Shown piece by piece: positions 21,892 to 33,249 of a DNA stretch of 64,000 nucleotides; within the stretch, counting starts at the first letter, position 1, and each line of letters begins with the position of its first letter. The stretch covers positions 682,001 through 746,000 of the forward strand of contig JANJXV010000154.1 in the NCBI GenBank assembly GCA_024803745.1, given 5' to 3'. A model generated the notes under the pieces. The model saw only the letters and a program-made list of their open reading frames with translations, ran no database searches and had not been told where the DNA came from. This stretch comes from Megascapheus bottae (Eukaryota; Chordata; Mammalia; Rodentia; Geomyidae). The position numbers and the translations under genes are program-made.

Positions 21892-24545
21892 AGTAAATAC
21901 AATGAATACTTGACAAGAATCATGAGAGCAAGATAAAGAGATGTCTTTTTAGGAAGGGGACAGGGAAGCTCTAAATCCAGACTGGCCTCCAAGTTGCCTT
22001 CAGACAGTAATTCTACTTCCGAGTCCTCAGAAGGGTCTCCTTCCTCATGACAAACAGAATGTCCTTCCTGAGTTAAGAGGGGGATGGATTCTGGTTTGTC
22101 GAATGGAGATTGAGTCTCTTTTAGTGAGATGGATGGGTCTGGATATTCTGTGAGGATGGATTCATTTTCCTCCAATGAATCCAGTATTGAGAGTACACTT
22201 GCTGCTTCCCATGGGGACATTTTCCATGAGCCCAGCGTGTGCTCCTTCAGCTTGCACAATAAGTGGAGTGTTCTCTGACTCAGATGGACTGACTCTGGGT
22301 GGAGTGTGAAAGGAAACGGAAGGAAATCTGGCTGCTCTTTTTCTTCCTCCATAGTATCTGCAGGTTCAACTGTGTCACACATGGGGTTCAGAGCAAAAGG
22401 TATATCCATAGGACTCTAAACCTGTTTGGTAATTTCTACAGAAGGCCCATGCTTTCTGGAGTGCAGTGATGATTCTCAGTCTCCATCAGTCACCAGCTCC
22501 ATTGGTGGGTTTTTCATCCGGAGTTCAGGATAAGCTCTTACACGATGACCCAAACCTAAGAATGGAAATAGGTACAGAGTGGACAGAGTGGACTCTGCAA
22601 GTTGAAGTGTCACTCAACTTCCATGAGGATCTAATGGAGGAACCTGTAGAACTGGAGTTTGGACTGAACACTGAGGAGGTGTAGGGTCTTTCTAATGAGT
22701 GCTTATTCCCGAGTCCTTTCAGAGGACAGACATTACCTGGCTGACACCACCCATAAAGGGCATTTTGCCAAGCTCTGTAGAAGTAAGGGCCAACCAATAT
22801 CTAGACCACATGGGCTTCCTACTCACAGGTTCTGAGGCACCCACACCAGGACTTCTACTTTTTCTTGGTCTTACTGGTCACATATTCCTCCAGCTGGTCA
22901 AAAAGTTTGTGTTTAGAAGAGCAGGTCCAAAGCCGACATGTGGAGCCTCATATAGAGCTTGAGTTGTGTCAGGGTGTGGCAGTTCTTGAACTCGTAGAAA
23001 TCACTCGGGTAGAAGTCCATTCACATCGTATAGATGGAACACATGATGCTGTGGGCACATTCGGTACAAGGAAAGTGAGAGCCTTCTCTCTCCATCCTGA
23101 GCCTTTTACCAAAGCCCCTTTCTTGCAGGATTCTAATGCTGTGGCTGTCCTGCAGAGATGTGCACTTATGTGCTGGGAGGGGGGTAAGAGACACTTGAGA
23201 ACAGGATGACTTTTACACCCCACTTCCAGAAGCTTCTGAGAGAGGCCTCTATGCATCTGTCCAAAGTAAACGCACCTTAAATTAACTAAGTAAATGCTCT
23301 AAATAAATCAATAAGTGAATGCTCTAAATAAAGAACTAAATGCTCATTGCTCTAATCTTAGCCACCCAGCAGGCTGAGCTCTGAAGATCACAGTGGAAAG
23401 CCAGTCTAGTCAGTAAAAGTCTAAAGGCACTTGTCTTCAATTAGGCAGCAAAAAGCCAGAACTTGACCTATGACTCAAATGGTACAGTGCTAATTTTTGA
23501 ACACCAAACGGATGGCATTTAGACCTGGGTTCAGTTTCAAGTGGCAGCACTGGACCACACTCCAAAATGTAAATGCTTTCAGGTTCTAACAGGCAAAGCT
23601 ATCACAATCCCTCCCTGATGGCTCAAAAGTGATTCAGCCCCCAGCTTTTCCTCTGACTCCAGTATTTCACAGGCCTCCGCCATTAGTACTGACACCTCAT
23701 TTCTTACTGGGAAATGGGATTTCCTAGGATGTCACTTAGGTGAGGGCTGCAGTTGGGAGCCACTTACTCATGCCTGAAATCCAACTTCTCAGTAAGCACA
23801 CTGTTGAGACTCCAGTAGCTTGTGAGGGAAATGAAATGGCATGGTGTCCCAGTCATAATAAAATAGTTTGTGCACTTGTATCATGCTTAGCTCCCCTGTG
23901 AACACCCCAGTGAACCAAACAGGCTCAGACAGGAGCCAAGTATTCCAAGACTTGGCCAGGAGTGGTGAGCAAACATGGGTTTGGAGGGGGAACACTCACT
24001 TTTTCAAGAGAATTTCCAGCAACTACTACATTGTCCTCCACTATTTGAAATTGTGCAGGAAGTTTCCCACATAAAAGAGATCACCTTTCTGGTAGGCAGG
24101 GATCAGCTTTGTCAGCAGCATCTCCAACAGGCCTTCCTCCAGGATCCATAGGTTACAAGGCTCATTCAGAGTCTGAGCTGACTTACCATCACACTGTATT
24201 GGCAAAACAGTGGATATTTCAAACGTAGGAATGGGACCACACTTCACACTGAGGAATTGGTATAGAGTAGATTGGAAATGACACACTCTAATCTCAGTAT
24301 AGTCACTTGAAAGCACACAAGAAGGTTGTAGTTTGTGGGCAGGATGATGGGTTCAAATAGATTTCCTCTCAATATACCTCATCTGAGTTGCCCTGGAGTT
24401 TCCTGGCTTTCTTCCTAGAGAAATGCCTGATATACTGGAATTTTGTCTTGGCCCTGATCCAGCATCTACTTCTTCAAGTGAGACATCCATATCTCTCATG
24501 CCTGAGATCCGAGCCTCCTGACCTTTGGCAACAGCAAAGCAACAT
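21885..24545 (-). pseudogene. RalGDS-like (RasGEF family) pseudogene, copy 1
   Basis: RalGDS-family proteins activate Ral GTPases through a REM plus CDC25 module. On the minus strand, in order: a Cys-rich N-terminal exon (24,545-24,370, MLLCCCQRSGG); the start of a REM domain (24,180-24,041, LLEMLLTKLIPAYQKGDLFY, like the family's LEKLVEHLVPAFQG-D-LSYV); the later REM part (23,060-22,870: FYPSDFYEFKNCHTLTQLKL, YMRLHMSALDLL, HKLFDQLEEYV); and an acidic, Pro/Ser-rich linker (22,409-21,885). Lesions are TGA at 23,021-23,023 where family members have Trp, a frameshift near 22,912, a TAG after 24,041 and a TGA in the N-terminal exon. No CDC25 catalytic domain is visible. The REM match is by eye; another REM-bearing RasGEF of the RGL group is possible. 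Confidence 0.6.
23335..23555 (+). mobile_element. Degraded B1-ID SINE inside the RalGDS-like pseudogene
   Basis: Shows taatcttagccacccagcagg, a B1-like head, and aagccagaacttgacctatgactcaaatggtacagtgc, an ID-like half. It lies in what would be the intron between the two REM exons. Copy at about 59,255-59,465. Confidence 0.65.
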
Positions 24546-25681
24546 CTTTCTTCCTCCTGAGCCACAGGCCAAGGGAGCTGACTTGAGCTGGTTGTCACAT
24601 ACAGTGGCTTGGTTACCAGGGTTCCATATTCTGTTCCATTGTGAGGGAGGTAGGGTCACCTTTCAAGGCCCAATGACCAAAGCTCCTTGCTCACAGAACA
24701 CCTCCCCAAAGACATACTGGAGGCTGAATCTCCCTTCCCACCTCACATATGGATGTAGTAAACAGCACACCTTTTTGTTCAAATCCCAAGTGATTAACTA
24801 GGCGTAAGTGCTAGCCTGGTCTCAGGCTCAAGGAGCCTTTCTTAGGTAAGATCCAAACTTAACTGTCACTATTCCCCTTACCCTTCACAAGACATTTTGC
24901 TTCACAGTGCCTTCTCAGCTTGCATTTTGCCTCTTGCACATTTTTCTTGCTAGTCCTGGGACTTGACCTCAGAGCCTGACCATTGTTCTTAGGCTTTCTT
25001 TAGGCTATAGCTGTCCCACCAAGCCACAGCACCACTTCCAGAGTTTTCTATGTATATGGTACTGCAGAATCAAACGGGACTCTTTTTGTGTGGTAGCCAA
25101 GCACTCTACAAATTGATGAAAGACCCAGGCCATCTTGCACATATTTTTCACTTCAATCTACTAGGACGTTGTTAGGTTTCTCTATCCTAATCTATTTTTC
25201 TTCCTGATGAATATCTGTGCTGTCATCTGTAAAAATGCAAGTGGGAAAATCACAGAAGCATTGGTGACATAAAAAAAGTCTTACAGACATAGATAAGTGT
25301 TCATTCTTTGTAGGAGAAAGGATATTTTGATATGAAGATGATGACTATTTATAAATACTTAATCGGGGTTTAGACTTTGGCCCAGTGGTAGAGTGCTTGC
25401 TTAGCATCCATGAAGATCTAGGTTGGAGTCCTTAATATCACACAGATATAAAAATCCATATGGCAATGTGGCTCAAGTGGCAGAGGGCTAGACTTGGGAA
25501 AAGCCAAGAGCAGTGCTCAGGCCCTGAGGTCAAGCCCCAGGAATGGCAGAAAAAACAAAAGAAAAGAAAAGAAAAGAAATGTGCTTTTTACAAGTTATTC
25601 ACTCACAGCATTTGCCTCTGAATTCTTCGCTTCTGCATCTTGTGACTTATCCCTTTCCCTCAATGTAGACAAGAAAAACAG
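24321..25681 (-). repeat. Inverted homologue of spacer S (S')
   Basis: The reverse complement matches S-A, S-B and S-C end to end, including both ID SINEs (antisense at about 24,945-25,140; sense at about 25,365-25,560), at noticeably lower identity than the S copies share with each other. Here the sequence continues on both sides into the RalGDS-like locus, so this is likely the source location and S the transposed copy. Confidence 0.88.
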
Positions 25682-26190
25682 ATTTTATTACTTGCTATCC
25701 TGTTGTCCAATCTTTGGATATTAATTCAAAATACAATATTGCCTGAAATATTGTGTGTGTGCATGTGTGTGTATCTGCCAATGTGTGCATGCACACATGT
25801 GTACAGGGTTTAGGGCTTACTCATAGGGCCTGTGTGATAACCCTCAGCATCTTTTCCTCAAAGGTATTGGTCTTTCACTTCTAGCTTATTATAGCTAATT
25901 GGAGTTGAGAGATTCACTCAATTTCTTGCCCTGTGCATTGGAACCCAGTGCTGGGTTCTCATATTGTTAATTGTAGCGATAGAGAAGCCTGAGGTCTGGG
26001 GACCCTCGTTAGAATCCAGCCCCTGAAAGAAAGTCACTGATAGAAATCTTTATCTTCAGTTAAGCACGAATAAATAAGGCAAAAGTGGAACTGTGGCTCA
26101 GTTCCTCTTGTAGCAGCCATGAGAAAATTAGTAATTGGCAGCACCTGGTCCCTGAGAGAAATCCTTAGCACTGGTTCAAAAAAAGAAAGA
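25682..26190 (+). mobile_element. TG-rich tract and degraded B1-ID SINE
   Basis: A short (TG)n-like tract lies at 25,751-25,805. A strongly diverged sense B1-ID element follows at about 25,975-26,190 (tagagaagcctgaggtctgggg ... agtggaactgtggctcag). Nothing else recognised. Copy at about 61,563-62,070. Confidence 0.55.
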
Positions 26191-26625
26191 AAATAATGAA
26201 AAAAATTAAAACTTGCTGAAGAATCCATAAGGATAAACGTGCCTGTGAATAATCTTGTCATTTCAGATTCCCTCAAGAGCTTATGTCTCTCTATATTTTT
26301 TTCAAGTTTTTTTAAAGATATTTACATATTTTCTATCTTTCTTAAACAGAGATAGCCATCCACAAAACACAAACACAAACTCTCACACAGTATACCACCC
26401 ACCCATAAGTGTCTGGCTATGTATATATGTATAGTCATATGTATTGATCTGTCTCTCTATACTAATATATAAATGCATAAACATATGTATTTAGACAAAC
26501 AGGAAACATACATAGATAGGTCTCAGGCATTTCCAGATTTTGTGCAAGTCTTCTGAGTACAACTTACCATTGTATTGTTTGTCAAGATAGAGTCCCTCTA
26601 ACTTTTGGCCAGCTTCTTGTCCTTT
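26191..26625. other. AT-rich intergenic, nothing recognised
   Basis: No credible gene. Contains ATA/TATG-rich sequence at about 26,420-26,500. Copy at about 62,072-62,506. Confidence 0.5.
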
Positions 26626-26629
26626 GATA

Positions 26630-26825
26630 CTTTTTTCTGCCAGTCCTGGGTTTTGAACGCTAGGCCTGGATGCTGTCACTGAGCTTGAGCTTCTTGCATT
26701 CAGTAGTTTATTGCAGATAAGAGTCTCATGGAGTTTCTGTCCTGGGCTAGCTTTGAATTGTGATCCTCAGATCTCAAACTCCTGAGTAGCTAGGATGACA
26801 GTCTTGAGCTACCAGCACCTGGTTC
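26630..26825 (-). mobile_element. Antisense B1-ID SINE
   Basis: ttctgccagtcctgggttttgaacg ... cagatctcaaactcctgagtagctaggatgacag. Copy at about 62,510-62,705. Confidence 0.85.
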
Positions 26826-27740
26826 CTTTGCCTCTTTTACCCTTTTTTTGGCCCCACAACAGCCATGGTATCTACCTTCCTATGTTCTCTCCACCTGCCC
26901 CCAGACAGGGGTCTGACAGATGCTTTCCACCCACTTATTCATGTCCTCCTCTGTATTGGCTGACAGCTAAGACATGCACTCACTTGTCTGGATGCCAAAC
27001 ACAAAGCCATGTGATTGTTTCTCAGTCTGGAACATCCTATCAGATTTATAGCACCACAGAGGGTCAGGTTGATGCTCCTCCAGGGCTTCTTAAATTGTTC
27101 TCATATTAATCCACAGCACGTTTGTCATCACTTGTCCAGCTAATTCATGGACTAAAGCAGCATTCCCTACAAACTTAGATCCCAATACCATGAGGACACT
27201 CAAGGGTGCATTAGGAGTGTGACCTGCAGGTGGATGTGAGCCTGTCTAAGTTGGAGGGGATTTCTCCACCACAGGAAATGGAATACATATTTAGAATCTG
27301 CTTTCATGAGGTGACAATCTCTGGCAGATGTTCTTATCAAATGTGGCACTGCCTACTTCCAGCTTAAAACATGGGTTGATGACCCAGCATAACAGTGAAT
27401 GTATTCACCCCGGCCCAACACATAGGCTGGGACCCTGAACTTTCAGGTAGCATTTGGCTTTGAAGGTCATGAGATCTTAGTCTACAAATGATGAGCCCCC
27501 TCCTGTGAGGCATAGCAAACGGAGCCAAAGTGCAACCCAGTTAAGCTCCAGATCAAGCTTCCCTTCTTCAGTAGGGTATGGTTTGAAAACTGTGCATAGC
27601 TTCTGTTTGAAGCCAGTCCAGAAAGGAAAGTCCATGAAACTCTCATTTCCAGTTAACTGCCAAGAAAAAGCCAAAGATAGAGATGAAACTCAAGAGAGCT
27701 AGAGAGCCATCTGAAAAGAATGGTTACACCCTGCAACATC
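26826..27740. other. Low-repeat sequence, no gene recognised
   Basis: Less repetitive and more GC-balanced than its surroundings. Several open frames exist but none shows a domain. The end (27,600-27,665) carries a short SINE-like piece. Copy at about 62,706-63,546, where a 582-bp deletion then begins. Confidence 0.4.
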
Positions 27741-27748
27741 CTCATTAC

Positions 27749-27896
27749 CTGATCTTGAAAAGATCTCTGCGTGCATCGCAGCATGCAGCCAGCATCTGGG
27801 GGTGACAGTGACCCCTGCGCCCATTGGCAATCTGCACTGTCTCTGACATCTGTAATGTGAACCTCATTCTGTTGGGTTTGTGAAGCGGTGTCAACC
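27749..27896 (-). other. Exon-like segment with consensus splice borders
   Basis: On the minus strand a pyrimidine-rich acceptor (ggttccttctgcag) precedes 148 bp that end in CAG|gtaatg. Two frames are open. One reads NEVHITDVRDSADCQW and has a phase compatible with the segment at 28,020-28,100. The protein family is not recognised. The segment is wholly deleted in copy 2, so if it was an exon that copy has lost it. Confidence 0.25.
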
Positions 27897-28019
27897 CTGC
27901 AGAAGGAACCAACTGTGCCCTAACTCCCACTGTCCCCTGGGGCCCCTAGCATTCCCCCATCTGCACCCCTCCTGTGGCTTCTGATCCTAGGGAGCCCTCC
28001 TGCCCTGTCCAACACTCAC

Positions 28020-28100
28020 ATGAAGTGCATATTTCTTCTCCTGGGGCAACTTCTCCACAGAGAGTACATGACATGCCCACTCTCCAGGCACGGGGAGATT
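28020..28100 (-). other. Exon-like segment with consensus splice borders
   Basis: Minus-strand 81 bp between ...gctacttgggcag and gtgagtgtt. Two frames are open. One leaves a split codon whose phase fits the next exon-like segment at 27,896. Product unknown. Deleted in copy 2. Confidence 0.25.
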
Positions 28101-28333
28101 CTGCCCAAGTAGCAAATCAGTGATAAGGACATAAAGTGATGAATAGAATTTTAGATCCTGATGGTAGACAGTCTGCAAAATCCAAGGGAGAATGGAATTG
28201 GAGGGGACCAGGGATCAGGATGTGGGCATGGAGCTTCCCTGCCAAGGGGGTAGGGGAAGTCTCAGGCTGGGGGATGCACAGGATGATCCATGGGCCCTGT
28301 GCAGCTACTGGGTCACCCCCTTCTTCATCTCAG

Positions 28334-28428
28334 CCTTTGGCTTTGAGCTCTGTGATCGTCAAGATGTGCACAGTATGTACTCTGGCTGGCAGAAGAAAGG
28401 ACCCTGGGAAGACAATTGTAGACCCTTT
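28334..28428 (+). other. Exon-like segment, plus strand
   Basis: Acceptor acccccttcttcatctcag, 95 bp open in one phase (FGFELCDRQDVHSMYSGWQK, then a Trp/Cys-containing end) and donor gtgagtgtag. Present in both copies (63,634-63,728) with Met replaced by Leu. I do not recognise the family. The opposite strand also has an open frame here, so orientation is uncertain. Confidence 0.25.
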
Positions 28429-28604
28429 GTGAGTGTAGGAAGGGGTAGGCTGGACACCCAGTCCAAGAGGAGCTAAAACTGGAGTCGAGGGGTGTGCAAG
28501 GAGTGGGTGTGAGGGTTGTGGGCAGTCACAGTCACGGCAGAGGTGGCTCTGTCTGTGGGGTGAGTGCCTCCCTGCAGGCACAGAACTGGACATATCAGAG
28601 ATCC

Positions 28605-28735
28605 ACATGAAAAGGAAAAGCTGGAAATGGCACTATGGTTCAAATGGTAGAGCATCAACCTTGAGCAAAAGAGCTCAGGGACAGTACCCAGGACCTGAGT
28701 TCAAGCCTCATGACTGTAAAAGAAAAAGAACCAGG
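28605..28735 (+). mobile_element. ID-like SINE
   Basis: aaagctggaaatggcactatggttcaaatggtagagcatcaacc, then ggacctgagttcaagcctcatgactg and an A-rich tail. Copy at about 63,905-64,000 (cut by the window end). Confidence 0.75.
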
Positions 28736-29960
28736 ACTATGAGATGGAACCTGGTACTCTCTTGGTCTAATCAGACACAAGAAGAGGCCGGGATAGGCTG
28801 TGGAAAAACACAGAGAACATCTTCCCCCAGCTCATCCTGTCCTGCATGCAGGGACAGCCATGTAACTAGGGCTACGGTGAGATCATCTTGACTCCTGTGC
28901 TGCCATCTGAATTGTAGGCCTCTGTCCTGCATGGGGTGTCCTGATGGCTGAGCAGGTGCCCTAACCCTAGATGGAGAGCAGCCACTGACTGTGGTATCTG
29001 AGGAGAGATCTGTTCCATAGCTATCAGGCCACCCAGCATGGGAGCCATAACCACCCCTCACCCAGGTAGAGGCCAGTGGTTCTCCAGGTGCTACTAACAT
29101 TGCCCCACCCCTAGCTCTGGGTACACGTGACATTCCCTCCACAAGGAGCAGGACTAAGTGAAGGATCAGGAAGCTGCCTATGGGCTTCAGATGATGGCCA
29201 GGCTGGCACTACAGATGGCCTCAATCTGTCACCACCTTCCCCTGCCTCCATCATTCCTCCATCATGCCTCTCTACCTCCCACCCATTAACCTTGGAAACC
29301 AATGAACTGGGCTCTCATCATTCCTCTCATCTCTTCACCCACCTTGCCATGCATCCATCCCTCTGTCACTTTCACACCACACACATCCCACCACCAGCCA
29401 CCCTGTAGCTTATGAGTATCCCAGAGGAAGCTCTTGGTGAAGGGCTTGTGACCACAAAACAGTTACTATCACCCGCTCCGGCCTGATCCACCACAGAATA
29501 AGAACAGCCAAGCAGGCACACACTGCAGCAGAGTTACTCTGCTGCCACTCTGATTTCTTCATGGCCAGGACCTGGCTCTCCTCAGCCTCTCAGCTCAGTA
29601 ACCAGAACATTGTGCTTTCACAGAGCCATGGCTTCCAGTCTCCATGGACACAATGACATCAAGGTGATGCCAACTACCCCATCTCTATATACATCTAACT
29701 ATGGGATGGGAGCTGAGGTTCTCTTCTGTGACTCCATCCGCTAAGAGGCTCATGGAGATTTCTATCCTTTGCTCATCATGGTGACTCTTTGGTTAACAAG
29801 TCACTGCTGGGCTTCCAGTTCACCACATATAGAACCCATACTCCAACACTTTTCTTAGAAGGACTGATGACTTTTAAATATTCTCTAGTTTTAAATTTCT
29901 ACTTCCTTCTCTTTTTCTTTTATATATTTCCCTTCCTCACATCCTTCTCTTTTTTTACCT
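28736..29960. other. Single-copy, GC-richer sequence, no gene recognised
   Basis: Contains CT/CA-rich stretches (about 29,220-29,400) and several accidental open frames on both strands. No domain, splice pair or repeat family that I can support. Confidence 0.4.
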
Positions 29961-29964
29961 TCCT

Positions 29965-30190
29965 TCTTTCATTCCTGGCCTTGAACTCAAAACCTGGACC
30001 TTTTTCTTAGCTTTTCTTTGCTCAAGGTAGCACTCTAGCTCTTGAGCCACAGCTCTACTTCAATCTTTGTTCTTGCTCTAAACTGGGAGTATGAGTCTCA
30101 TGCATTTTTCCCTTTGCTGGGTTGGTTTTAAACCACAATACTAAGATCAGGATCCTGAATATGCCTCGGATTACAGGTATTATCTAATCA
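29965..30190 (-). mobile_element. Degraded antisense B1-ID SINE
   Basis: ttcctggccttgaactcaaaacctgg ... cttgagccacagctctacttcaa ... tgaatatgcctcggattacaggt. Confidence 0.7.
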
Positions 30191-31115
30191 AAACAAATTC
30201 CTGATTTCTTTTTTAGACATAACTAGTTCTTTCAGGTGAGCCACCAGCCACTCATGCAAGAGCATTGCAAGATCCCAGCATTCATCTTGTCTCCAGTCTT
30301 ATTCCATCCATCTCACAATGGTCATCTAAAGCACCCTGCTGCATGCCTGAAGTCGCAAGGAACGTTCTCAACGCCATGAGAAGCCCCCTTAAGCTCTGCC
30401 TCAGACATGCCCAGCCCCCATCCCACTTCCACATGAGCATTTGTTTAGGAGAAATTTCCTGAGTACATCATCATCTTTTCCTCACCATTCAAATTTCATC
30501 TTTGGAGTCATTTCTCCCAGACAAAGAGGAACATGATCCATGGTTTGATAGCAGCTCCAGTTTCATAGTCCCAGCCACCAACACCCCCCCCATTACCCTG
30601 CCAGACACCTGAATTCAAGGACAATGTTTTCACTACCCTTGACTCTTATCAAATGTTTTAACTTATACAGTGCATTAAAATAATTTTACTAAATGGAATA
30701 AACACATGGCATCAAGCTTCAGAATCTTTGCACCTGAACTTTTAGTGAATAACAGACACACCAGCATTTCTGTAGCCAACAGAAATCTTAGCTTTGAGAT
30801 TTCAGCATTCCTGGTATCCAAGTTCGGATGTGCTAACACTGCCCTTAATGGGGCACTTCAATCACACAATCCCACAACAATCAATGTCATTTGACATTCA
30901 CTGGTAGGTGGTGCTAGGAAAAAGACTGATGTGCCAACTCCATGCTGGCTTGACCTATGCCATCTTCAAACCTGGAGCAAGTGGGGCTCCTCTCTCCATG
31001 ACACCTTTTGTCTACTACCCCAGGAGGACCTTTACCTTGAGACAAAATTATGAAGACTCTCTCTACCAGCAAAGATTCCAGTGAGATGTGCCTACATGGA
31101 TAAAGCTAAAATCTC
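30191..31115. other. Intergenic, nothing recognised
   Basis: No gene or named repeat. Short open frames (such as 30,706-30,894) carry no recognisable motif. Confidence 0.45.
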
Positions 31116-31117
31116 AC

Positions 31118-31345
31118 TAAAGTGAGGTTGTTGGCAGTGCTGGAGCCTGAACTCAGGGCCTGGGCACTAAGCATTTGTACTTAAGACTAGCCCTTTACCA
31201 CTTGAGCCCAAATCCATTCCCAGCTGTTTTTATTTTTGGTAGTAAGAATCTATCAGACTTTCCTGTTCTAGGTGACTTGGAACTTCCATACTCAGATCTC
31301 AGCCTCGTGACCAGCCTGGATTAAAAGTGTGGATCAGCCATGCGC
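31118..31345 (-). mobile_element. Antisense B1-ID SINE
   Basis: gttggcagtgctggagcctgaactcagggcctgggcac ... ctcagatctcagcctcgtgaccagcctgg. Confidence 0.75.
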
Positions 31346-31739
31346 CACACCTGAGGACTTCTGCCAGCATATTTTTTCCCAAAAATTGGAACAGGAAGAT
31401 GAGGGAGGGTTGGGCTCATCCTGCCCTGCATATGAAGGAGAGCATCCGCGAGTGAACTTCATTCCCTGTTGTAGGCTGCTGGAGGAAAAGGAAGCAAATA
31501 GGCACAGGCTGGCAGCAGATGCCACAGAACAACTTGTGACCAAGACTCCCAGAGCAGACCTCAGAATCGATGACAGAGTTGGATCTACCCAGTAACAGAG
31601 GCAGTGGTGACACCTGAAACTGCGCGTTTGAGCCTTTGCTGCTAGTAAACAGGGCCACCTATGTCTCAATGAGAAAGGTGAGATTTTGGTGGAGAAGGTG
31701 AGATTAAACATTATGTATCATGCAAGAAGACAGACTATA

Positions 31740-32625
31740 ATGGGTCTTTTATTATTCCAAGTGAAATTTTGGATTTCCTCTTCTGTTTCTTTAAAGAATG
31801 ACATTGGGATATTGATGAATATTGCACTGAATTTGTAGATAGTCCTTATCAAGATTGCCATTTTTACAATATTACTTCTTCCAAACCAGGAGCATAGGTT
31901 TTTGCATTTCCTCAGTTCTGCGTTAATTTCCTTCTCCAGGGTTTATAGTTCCATCAAAAAGGTGCTTTACATTCTAAGTTAATTCCTAGGTATTTTATTT
32001 TCTTTGATAGCAAAATGAGTTGCTATCCTGATTCTTGCCTCATTCCTCTCATTTGTTGGCATATAGGAAGGCAGTTGACATTGAGGGTTAATTTTATACC
32101 CTGCTACCTTACCAAAGTTTTATATCAGCTCAAGCAGCTTCGGAGTAGAGTCTATAGGGTTCTTTAAATACAGAATCATGTCATCTGTAAGGAGAGAAAG
32201 TTTCAGTTCCTCTTTCCCTTTTCCTCCTCACTCCAGTTAGAATGGACAAGATCCAGAAATCTAATAACGTATGATGGAGGGGATGTGGCCAGGAGGGATC
32301 ACTACTACACTGCTGGTGGGATTGCAAATTCGTTCAACCACTATGGAAAGCACTATGGCAGTATCCCAAAAAGACTAAACATAGAGCTCCCCTGTGATCC
32401 AGCAATTTCATTACTTGCCAATCGTCCAGATAGGACACACTAAATTCACTAGAACAATAACATTTATCACAGCACTATTTACTATAACAAAGGTATGGAA
32501 CCAACCCAGATGCCCGTCAGTTGATGAGTAGATCAAATATGGTATTTTTACACAATGGAATTCTGTGCTTCTGTCAGAAAGAATGACATAGACGAATTTG
32601 TAAGGAAATAGAAAGACTGTAAAGT
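31740..32625. mobile_element. L1 fragment with 5' inversion (twin-priming type)
   Basis: 31,740-32,220 matches L1 ORF2 in antisense (like 5,265-5,745). At 32,222 it flips to sense ORF2 C-terminal sequence, the reverse complement of about 4,470-4,060 (ccagttagaatggacaagatc ... cacaatggaattctgtgcttc). About 0.8 kb between the two parts is missing. This head-to-head arrangement is the known signature of twin priming. It ends at the (TC)n tract without a 3'UTR. Confidence 0.8.
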
Positions 32626-32639
32626 TTAGAAATTAGTTT

Positions 32640-32724
32640 CTGTCTCCTTCTCTCTCTCCTTCTCTATCTCTGTAAAATTTAGAAGTTCCTGTTTCTCTCT
32701 CTTTTCTCTCTTTCTCTCTCTCTT

Positions 32725-32802
<78 letters not shown>
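32640..32802. repeat. (TC)n microsatellite
   Basis: About 160 bp TC-rich tract, almost pure TC from about 32,728 to 32,800. Confidence 0.95.
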
Positions 32803-32805
<3 letters not shown>

Positions 32806-32806
<1 letters not shown>

Positions 32807-32985
32807 CAATCCTTAGGCTTGAACTCAGGGCCTGAGCTACTTTTGCTCAAGGTTAGCACTCTACCATTTGAACAACAGTGCTGCTTCTGGCTTGCTCTTT
32901 TCACGTAGTATTGAGGAATCTAACCCAGGCCTTCATCCTTGATAGGTTAGCACTCTACCACTAAGCCACACAGTCAGCTTTTAGA
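32806..32985 (-). mobile_element. Antisense ID-like dimeric SINE
   Basis: atccttaggcttgaactcagggcctgagc ... accatttgaacaacagtgctgcttctgg ... tagcactctaccactaagcc. Confidence 0.85.
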
Positions 32986-33249
32986 GGTTTCTGACAAAGG
33001 TTTTCCTACATGCTATTATTTCTTCTGTGAGTGCTCTTAATGCTTGCTGAAGGTTGACTTTGTTTAGAAGACTTACCCTAATGCTCCCATATACAGAGAT
33101 TCTATATATAGCTAAATGTTTTTCATTACTCAGAATGTCTCTATTGTGTATGTTGTGAAATGTACTGAAGACTGACTTCTGATTAAACGTCATTGCACAT
33201 TTGTTCTATTCATTAGTTTTCTTTTCTTCTATGGGAATCAGGTTTGTGA

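Larger units (their letters stand above)
1..28700. repeat. Segmental duplication, copy 1
   Basis: This block matches 40,834-64,000 in direct orientation. Base 1 aligns with 40,834. The offset is about 40,830 up to position 7.3 kb, about 35,900 from 12.2 kb, about 35,880 from 24 kb and 35,300 at the window end; each step is a deletion in copy 2. Sampled lines differ at roughly one base in 50-100. SINEs, microsatellites and old L1 fragments sit at corresponding places, which shows duplication of a block rather than independent insertions. The left end is cut by the window, so the true boundary is unknown. Confidence 0.95.

Noticed and set aside
28872..29408. Several open frames on both strands in a GC-richer stretch
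   Set aside because: No domain, no convincing splice pairs, and frames overlap on both strands as expected from base composition.
31329..31711. Open frames of 88 and 125 codons on opposite strands
   Set aside because: The plus-strand frame begins inside a SINE and neither shows a recognisable domain. No evidence beyond openness.
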